A DNA stretch of 64,000 bases from Cystobasidiopsis lactophilus (Eukaryota > Basidiomycota > Agaricostilbomycetes > Agaricostilbales > Chionosphaeraceae): the NCBI GenBank assembly GCA_001599975.1, contig BCIO01000002.1:2677883-2741882 (forward strand). The letters run 5' to 3'. Shown here in pieces: positions 56,771 through 64,000 of this stretch. Each line of letters begins with the position of its first letter. The first letter of the stretch is position 1. The notes under the pieces were generated by a model. That model searched no databases. It was not told the origin of the DNA and worked only from the letters and a program-made list of their open reading frames with translations. The position numbers were made by a program, and so were the translations under genes.

Positions 56771-58777
56771 TTAAGTACAAATGCTCACAAAGAATGAGGT
56801 GAGGAGAACAAGCACGGCTGCGAAAGTCGCAAACAGGAATACGTGCCGGAGGGCAACAGCAAACGCCGCCTTTGCTGCGGCCTGTTGAGCCGGCCTTAGC
56901 TCATATAGAGTCGCAATTGAATGTCGAAGGCGATAAATTAGCTGCAGCAGGGTCAAGCTCAGACGAAGTCGAGACCCCAAAAGCCGTCCACTCACCTTTT
57001 CAGACGTAAAGCGCTTCCGAAGTTCAGCGGCGAGTCCCAGCTGGAAAATGGTTGACGATACTGCGACGCCTGTGACCTGCCCTAGGCCTCTCCACACAAA
57101 CACAAAGCCGGCAGCCGTTGGTGCCTGTGCTGGTTCCACCGAAGCCATTATTGAAACTGCCAAACATGTCCCTTCAATCTAAAACCGACCGCTCGACACT
57201 CAAGCTCACCTTGAGTCGATGTGAGCAAAGCACTGAATCCAAAGCCCATGGGTACAACAGCGAACCACAGAAGCCAACTGGGCGAGGCTGGCGAAAGGTG
57301 AGCAATGATGGACACTAACACAACACTCTGTTGAGTAAGGACGCCAGAGGAATCGGTAAGAGAGAAGAGGGCTGACTGGCTATGACTGGGCCAGTACAGG
57401 CCAAGACCGTCCACCATTTATACCTCCCGGTGATTTTGAGCAGAATTCCCATGAACGGTGAGCCAAGTATCATAGCCAGCTGTTCCAAAATTAAAGACTG
57501 TAAAAGGTGGGAGGCTGTGCCGATCCTCACCGAGTTAGGTAGCAGATGAGCACCAGCTTCTGCCTCCGACTTGCCCATGACGACCTCGAGCAACCTGGAT
57601 TCAACATGAACACAGTCCCTCTCATTACCAAGCTTTGAGACCTACAGTGGTAAGAAGTACACCATAGAAAAGTTCACGACCGCGATGACACCCGAAATGA
57701 TGCCAACACACAAAGCTTGTCGCCGGCGAAGCAAACTAACGGGCAGCACAGGTTCTGCCGCGTAGAAAGCTTCCACACAGATGAAAGCCACAAGAGAGAC
57801 AATGGTGGTGGCAGAAAGCGTCGGGACCAGGATTCGCCGGAGATGAGATGGTGGCGAGTTGACGAAGCCAAGCAAGAACAAGAACGATCCAATCTGCGCT
57901 TGAGACAATCAGCTGTGTTCCAAGGACGAGAGAAACAGGGACCGACAGAGACGAGCATGGCAAAACTTCCCAGCAGGTCGATCCGTCCCAAAAGTTGGCG
58001 CAGAGACTTGTGCGTCGGCTTCGACGGCGGAATTGCAATGTAAGCAACCAGGGCATTCATGGCGATGAGCGGCAATTGGACTGCACTGCGAATGAGAAAC
58101 ACGTAAGATGCGCTCCCATAGGATCACTCACAACCAAAAGCCCATCGCCACCCGAACGAAGCTGTGATGGCGCCCCCGATAACGCCGCCCAAACCCATAC
58201 CGCCGGCGAATCCAAGGAAGAAAAGTCCTTGATACAAGGCGCGATCCTTCACCTCGAACATGTCCGCAATGATCACGGAAGCCACCGTGCCGCTCCCGCT
58301 TCCCATGCCAGCGATGAACCGCGCCACGGCAAACATGAGCATTGACCGAGCACCGGCACACATGGCCGTCCCAATTAAGAACAAGGTCGTTGCTTGCAGG
58401 AAGGCCCTTCTGCGGCCCAGCTGATCGCACAGTCGGCCGTAGAGTGGGTTGCCGCAGACAGAAGACCAGAGGAACGCAGTGCCGATCCAGCTGGTCTGCG
58501 AGAAGGCGTTGAATTCGCTGCTGATACTGAAGGGCGTGCTCAGCTATGCGTGAAGTACAAGCCAAGGCCCAGCGCACGTAGAAAGGACAGTGGCAACGAC
58601 AGTCAGGTCCAAAGTCGCCAGGAAGGCAGAGAATAATAGGAGCCAGACGATCAGCTGTTTCCTGCGTGGAGAAGCATTCCTGACGGCCTCCAAGTAATCG
58701 GGCTGTTCGTGTTGACCCAGCAGAGCCGTCGTTTCGGTGATCTCGCTCGAGCTCCCTCCGAGTCGTGCGGCACCCAT
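56771..58777 (-). CDS. MFS transporter, DHA2 (14-helix) type
   Basis: Nine exons: 58578-58777, 58132-58520, 57947-58080, 57646-57893, 57531-57594, 57387-57479, 57210-57327, 56996-57156, 56771-56941; 525 residues, frame closed. After a short polar N terminus comes LDLTVVATVLSTSEFN (helix 1), CDQLGRRRAF (signature loop), GMGSGSGTVASVIIADMF (helix 4) and GGVIGGAITASFGWRWAF (motif C region). Later helices include YFLPLLLEVVMGKS, as in fungal drug:H+ antiporter-2 and Vba-type vacuolar amino-acid permeases. Localisation (plasma membrane or vacuole) and substrate are not determinable. It diverges from the arylsulfatase gene with a 192-bp gap. Confidence 0.87.
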
Positions 58778-58969
58778 CTTTGAGCCTGCTCGACCGTTTC
58801 TCGCGCTCGCTTGCCAAAGATTTGGTCGTACTTGGACCAATGCTGCTCAGACGTGTGCTTAGACGTGATTTTGCCGACACAACAGAACCCTTTTTCAAGG
58901 CGCAATTTTCATTTCGAGTGGCAAATTTGGCCTGTTTGCCGCGCCGAGGACTATTGTCCTGCCGCAACC
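58778..58969. promoter_or_regulatory. Shared divergent promoter (transporter / arylsulfatase)
   Basis: A 192-bp gap separates the two start codons; both core promoters must lie here. Co-regulation is an inference from arrangement; no specific operator was identified. Confidence 0.35.
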
Positions 58970-61209
58970 ATGCTCGTCTCGTTCTCTGCGGTCGCAATAG
59001 CGGCGTGTTGGTCCATCGCCGCGAATGCGGTAGCGCTTTCGTCGCCGGTGGCGAAGCACCCGAACATCGTTTTGATCATCACTGATGACCAGGATGTGCG
59101 GACGCTGGAAGAGCGGCGCCATCTGCCCAAAGTACACGATCATCTGATTGATGAAGGCACCCTATTTTCCAACTTCTTTTGTCAAGGTGATAGGGCTTGC
59201 TCGGTAGCCTGAAGCTGCTCCTCACCCGAACTGAAACAGTGTCGGTCTGCTGTCCATCGAGGGTGTCTCTACTGCGAACCCAGCTTGCACACAATCACAA
59301 CATCACCTTCGTCTCTGCTCCGTGGGGCGGCTATCCTCGTTACAACGAACTTGGCCATAATGGGCGGGCGCTCCCCGACCACTTACAGGCGGCCGGTTAC
59401 AAGTGCGTGCTTTCCCTTGGCCTTCGCGGCGCTGCTGAGCGATTGCTTCACAGCACCTACTATGTGAAAATTGCCATTTTTCAATGCCGGAAGTGATCTT
59501 TGACTGACCTTGCAAACTGCAAACTTCAGGTGGGTAAGCTCATGAACGAGCATTCGGTCGACAACTGCGAGTCTTTGCCTGTCACTGGCTTCAATGGCTC
59601 GGACTTTTTGGTCGATCCACATACTTGCAAGCCCTTGTCTCCCCGGTCCACTGAAAGGACAAGCTAACGGCATTCGGCAGATGATTACTGGAATCCTGCA
59701 TTCTCAACGAACAGCATGTGCTTTTGTCCAGTTGAGTGACACTTATGATCTGACTGGGTCTCGCAGATGGACCTGCCGAGCATCTTCCCGGCACTTACAG
59801 CACTGATGAAGTCAAGCGAAGGGCTTTGGGTCGCCTCGACGAGGCGTTTCAATCCGAAGACCCTTTCTTTGTCGGAATCGCACCAATTGCACCGCATTCG
59901 TGGCTGGACGCCATTCCGGAGGATCTTGGGCGTATTCGGATGGACATCCCGGCCTCGCATCCTCGCCACGCCAAAGACTTTCCAGCCGACCAGGCTCCTA
60001 GAGTACCTTCTTGGAATCAGCCTGGCGGTGTATCATGGGTGGCAACTCTGCCTGCGATGAACGACACCGTGCAAGGCTACGTGGACGATTTCTACCGCGG
60101 CCGGCTTCGAGCGCTTCAATCTGTCGACGAGCTTGTTGAAGAAGTCGTGCAGAAACTAGAACAGGCCGGAAAGCTGGACAGCACCTACATTTTCTACACG
60201 TCTGACAACGGCTATGCTCGTAGGTTCTTGACCTCTCTTTGGGAGCTTCTTTCTAAACCTGCTCACAAACAATCTCCAGTGGGAACGCATCGTCGCAATC
60301 CAGGCAAAACCCTGGCATTCGAAGAGGACATCCACGTCCCTTTGATCGTGCGCGGCCCCGGCGTCAAGAGAGGATACATCAACAGCGTGTCGTCTCACAA
60401 CATTGTTGACCTCTCTGCGACCATCTTGGACCTGGCTGGGGCGTCAACAACGTACACACATGATGGCACGCCCATTGCTTTGCAGAACGAGAAGGCCGAA
60501 GACGAATCAAGAAGCATCAATCTGGTGGAGTACTGGGTGCTCAGTGCGGAGGAAGGGCACTTTGGCGGACAGCTCCGCACCAACAACACCTACCGAAGCA
60601 TACGCGTGGGTCTTTTGTGTTCAGGGCCGTCTGCGTATGTGAGACTCTAAGCTGGTCGCTCCAGGTTCACGAGGAGCACCAAGACTTTAACCACACCTTT
60701 GTACTTGCCTTTCCCTTTTTTGGTCCTTGGTAGCCCTGACCCAGCACCAGAGCTACTCGGTGTGGTGCACCGGAGAGCGGGAGCTTTATCATCTCAGCAC
60801 AGACCCGTACCAACTGAACAACTTGCTTTCGCCGATCAACAAGCTCGCCCACCCATTCGCTTCCGTCCACGCTCAAGATGCAGATGGCGCCCCGCTCCTG
60901 TCCTCGATAGTTTCAAGGGTTGCTGACCGGCTCGACGCCCTCATCCTGGTCATGAAGAACTGCGTCGGCCGGCAGTGCACGCATCCGTTCGAGACGATCT
61001 TCCCACATCGGCTAGCCGCTGGAGGGCACATCACAACTCTCCGCCAGGCCATGAGCTCAAAGTTTGACGACTACTTCCAGAGCTTGCCGCGAGTTGGTTA
61101 CAGCGAATGCGCCCTCGGATATCAATCCCGCCTCGAAGCGCCCTTTTGGGATCCGAGTTACGCCTTTGGCGACAGCAACGCCCTCTTCAAGCTGCAAGGG
61201 GCGTTCTAG
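58970..61209 (+). CDS. Secreted arylsulfatase (ARS-1 type)
   Basis: Nine exons: 58970-59180, 59240-59402, 59454-59463 (10 nt), 59530-59626, 59681-59725, 59767-60219, 60280-60605, 60665-60700, 60745-61209; 601 residues, frame closed. A signal peptide is followed by PNIVLIITDDQD (metal ligands Asp39, Asp40) and the sulfatase signature CCPSR at 74-78, whose Cys74 would be converted to formylglycine. NTYYVGKLMNEHS, TGFNGSDFLVDP and FYTSDNGY follow, as in Neurospora ARS-1 relatives. Reaction: hydrolysis of aryl sulfate esters to scavenge sulfate outside the cell. The fourth intron begins gcaagccc (GC-AG), the fifth is only 41 nt. In other fungi this class is induced by sulfur limitation; not shown here. 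Confidence 0.92.
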
Positions 61210-61359
61210 GTCGAGAAGGGACCGCTCCTGTATAGATCCTTCATCATGAATGAATGTCTGATTGCATCGAACGTCTGCATTATCTACCCAGCCAAGAAAC
61301 AAGAGACCCAAAAGGAGAGAAGCGGCAGGCAAAAGACGTTGCCCCTGAAAGGGCGCCTT

Positions 61360-61397
61360 TCAGAAGTGGGAAGCTGTGAATTTTTAGAAGTGGGGAG
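61360..61397 (-). repeat. Tandemly duplicated terminal exon of the phosphate symporter
   Basis: Minus-strand 61384-61397 (acag then 14 nt ending TAA) is followed by a near copy at 61360-61373 (acag then 14 nt ending TGA), 24 bp further on. Either acceptor would close the frame, giving Ala-Pro-His-Phe or Ala-Ser-His-Phe. Confidence 0.7.
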
Positions 61398-63761
61398 CTG
61401 TTGATGGTGGCGTTTAGCTCCAGCATGGCACTTTGGACGTATGAAAACCGAAGGCGCACCATTGAGCATGAAGCCACAGAAGCAGCCAGCCACGACACCG
61501 GCAATAGGGACGGTCAAGACCCAGCCCATGAAGATGAAGCCGAGTTGCTTCCAGTTGACGGCCTTGAGGTCGTTGTTGCACAAGGCGACGCCCAACGTTG
61601 CGCCTGCATTTGGGAGTTAGATCACGACGCTCTAAAGCGAATTAAGGCAAATTTAACATGCCCGTTATGCACATCGTCGCTGTTTTACGACGCATTAGAC
61701 GTGATATAAGCGTCGCAAATGGGACGGGCTTACTGCTAACAGGCAGTCCGTATTGCGAGGCGAGCAGGACGGTGATGGCGGCTCCGAGTTCCATTGAAAA
61801 GCCGCGCGAAGGAGAGTGGAGAGTGATCTTGTTGCCCAGGGCGCGCATGATGTTGTAGCCGTAGGTGGCAAGGCCAATGACAATCATGATTCCGCCGACA
61901 GCGAGCATCCATGTTGGTACGTCCGTATTCTTGCCAGACACTGCTGATGAACGCCAGACATCGTACATAGCAGAGAAGGGGCCGATAGCGTTGGCAACAT
62001 CATTGGAGCCGTGAGCGAATGAAGCAGTGCAGGCGGTCATAACTCTGGTGCCCGCGAAATCAAATCAGCTTTGCTTTGCTTGCTAAGTAAGGAAAAGAAC
62101 GTGCTGTAGGAAGCTGTACATGTGCTCGGTTTCGTTGTCGTATTGCTTGGCGGCGACGTGCATCTGGTGGAGGCGCTCGGCCTCCTTGCCGGTGCTTTGC
62201 AAGGCCACAACATCGACTGTAAATGATGATGAGTAGCAGTTGGAGCGTGGACAGACACAAAAGAGCAGCACGAACCCGAAGATCCGTAGGTGATAGTCTT
62301 CCAGACCGTGGGAACAGCCTTGTAGCGCATGATGATCCACAAGTTCTTGGGGAGGATCCACGAGCCCTGGATGGGATGCTCGTCCTTGACTTCGTGCACG
62401 GGCACTGGGGCCGGGACGTTCAGGATCTCAGGCTCCTCCGAGGTCGGAGTGCTCTTCTCCATATCGTTGCGGGAGTTGATCGAGGATGCCTTGTCGTCCT
62501 TGATGACACGGTAGTCGGGAACGTGCGATGCTGCGCCAACAGTACCAGCATCGGCAGGAGCCTGTCGCTTCCACAAAAGGGGCCCGAGGAAGAAGTGGTA
62601 GAAGCGAATGGCTGAAAGCCCACAATCGATGAGTCAAGCAAATCTGGGTCAAGAGAGCGGCAGGGAACAAACTGTAGTCTTTGCGAACGGTCTTGCAGTA
62701 GACGTACGGAAGCCAAAAGATGACGGAGAGCAGAGCGACGACGGCGGCCGTGCCAACGATGGCGGCGGCAATGGTTGACGTTGCAAGCTTGTTCAAGCCG
62801 AGCGACGGGGCACCCTTGTAGACAATGCTCATCGTCAAGACAGCGGCGACAGTGAAGAAGTACAGTGGCGAGGCGATCTGCAAGCCCAGTGGGCAAAACG
62901 ATGAGATGTGGCCAAGAGGCACGTGCGCGAAGAACGCTCACCAAAGCAGCACGGATGGGGTTCTTGCGCGTCAGGACGGCGTACTTTGTGAAGAGAAACT
63001 ACAAAAAGCCATGTCAATAACAATATCCTCAAGATCGTAAAGCACACTCACGACGACGGCGGCGAATCCAGCCTGAGGCTCACGTCAGCTCTCTTCCTAT
63101 CCCCTGTCAATGTGTACATACCGAAATGCCGGGAGCGATCACCAGACCGGCGAAGATGGTGGCCAAACCTTTGCCGCCGTTCCATCCCCATTGGACCGAC
63201 CCAGTGCCGCCAATCGCAACACCCACTCCTGCGACTGCCGAGACAATCGAGTAGGTGGTGCTGACGGGCCAGGACTTATAGGTGGCAAACATCTAGACGG
63301 CAACACTTAGAGTGGCCAAAGAGCCGGACGAGCGAGGAGACTTACCAGCCAGCACGAGGACGCGGTGATGGCGCAAAAGAAAGCAAGGAGTTCGACGCCG
63401 GCATTGTTCTGGAACGCAGACAAAGAGATGATGCCGTTCTTGATGGTGCCAGCTGTCCGATGGGTCAGTGGCGTGGTCTCACGGAGGAAGGCGGAATACG
63501 TACAGACTCGAGCGCCGACCAGAACGGCACCCAAGAATTCACACAAGGCAGCTGCAAGGCAAGCTTGCTTGAGGGTGAGGGACTTGGAGGACACGCTGGT
63601 GGCGAATGAGTTTGCGACCTGGAGCGGATGCGGATCAGCCATCACTCGTTATCGTTTCAAATTAGAAGTGCACCCACATCATTGGCGCCGATGTTGTAGG
63701 CGTCGAGCAAACTGAAGAAGACTCCCAAGCCGAAAATGTACGAGTACTCAGACATCACCAT
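61384..63761 (-). CDS. PHO89: PiT-family phosphate symporter (Pho89/PHO-4 type)
   Basis: Thirteen exons: 63678-63761, 63504-63618, 63346-63452, 63122-63292, 63052-63072, 62942-62998, 62673-62877, 62276-62611, 62105-62216, 61734-62044, 61662-61679 (18 nt), 61460-61603, 61384-61397; 564 residues, frame closed. Both PiT signatures are present: AYNIGANDVANSFATS near the N terminus and FAHGSNDVANAIGPF in the second half, separated by a hydrophilic loop of about 150 residues. Membrane helices flank both. The C terminus is FMLNAPHF. Known: Na+ or H+ coupled phosphate uptake at the plasma membrane, high affinity and induced by phosphate starvation in yeast and Neurospora. Two introns start with GC (gcacgt after exon 9; gcatgt after exon 11). 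Confidence 0.94.
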
Positions 63762-64000
63762 CTTGAAGGACGAGTTGGGGTGTTGAAAGTAGTTTGAGAG
63801 CAAGAGCCATGAAGCAGATTTTACAAAGACAGAGGTGGAACGTGCAGGCCATAATTGCCAAGGTCCCAAGGCAGTGCCAAGATTATTTCCCACACGCAAG
63901 CAGTTTTTTGCCGACTCCAAGTGCAGTCCAGCCACATAGCGAACCATTACGCCACTTGCTAGTGCATGAGGTAGCTAAGCAGGAGGTCATCGGCCAGCGC

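Overview
The window is nuclear DNA from an intron-dense fungus, most likely a basidiomycete yeast or yeast-like fungus. A Pucciniomycotina/Microbotryomycetes affinity is my inference, not shown by any marker. The evidence is: about 170 short introns (mostly 41-80 nt) that can be placed by splice signals plus protein frame; actin split into 14 exons but still encoding exactly 375 residues; typically fungal families (Zn(II)2Cys6 regulators with the fungal-specific domain, Rtc4-like, Bud20, PiT/Pho89, ARS-1-type arylsulfatase); and no operons. No tRNA, rRNA, transposon, virus-like element or CRISPR array was recognised. Coordinates given as spliced CDS come from hand splicing; every multi-exon model marked as closed sums to a multiple of three.

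Layout. 1-3115: N-terminal part of an O-fucosyltransferase-like membrane enzyme, a small secreted protein and an ER lysophospholipid acyltransferase (all minus). 3250-15131 (plus): MFS transporter with a huge central loop, a TLC-like membrane protein, a small HSF-domain protein, a Ser-rich unknown and ribosomal protein eS4. 15144-18627: a tandem duplication of an unknown gene together with its 5' flank. 19097-22174: a small cupin-like protein (minus), then actin. 22641-32567 (plus): a large mitochondrial PPR-type protein, an Rtc4-domain protein and an M3 oligopeptidase. 32721-36201: a Ser/Pro-rich unknown (minus) and a secreted repeat protein whose two ends are copies of one domain. 36466-39474: a cytochrome b5-acyl-CoA dehydrogenase fusion in 24 exons. 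39475-42176: the longest stretch without a convincing gene. 42177-49939: two paralogous Zn-cluster transcription factors with an F-box-like gene between them on the other strand. 50417-54188 (minus): uS11 (RPS14), a leucine-rich protein and Bud20. 54652-56559: a secreted precursor with four copies of a Pro/Thr motif and many Kex2-type dibasic sites. 56771-63761: a DHA2-type transporter and an arylsulfatase that diverge from a 192-bp gap, then a Pho89-type phosphate symporter.

How genes relate. The clearest functional grouping is at the right end, where a sulfatase (sulfate-ester scavenging), a transporter and a phosphate symporter suggest nutrient acquisition. The rest is housekeeping plus lineage-specific secreted proteins. 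The most novel items are the dibasic repeat precursor, the twin-domain secreted protein, the duplicated 15-18.6 kb unit, the Zn-cluster pair whose intron moved by exactly 21 nt, and a high share of GC-AG introns.
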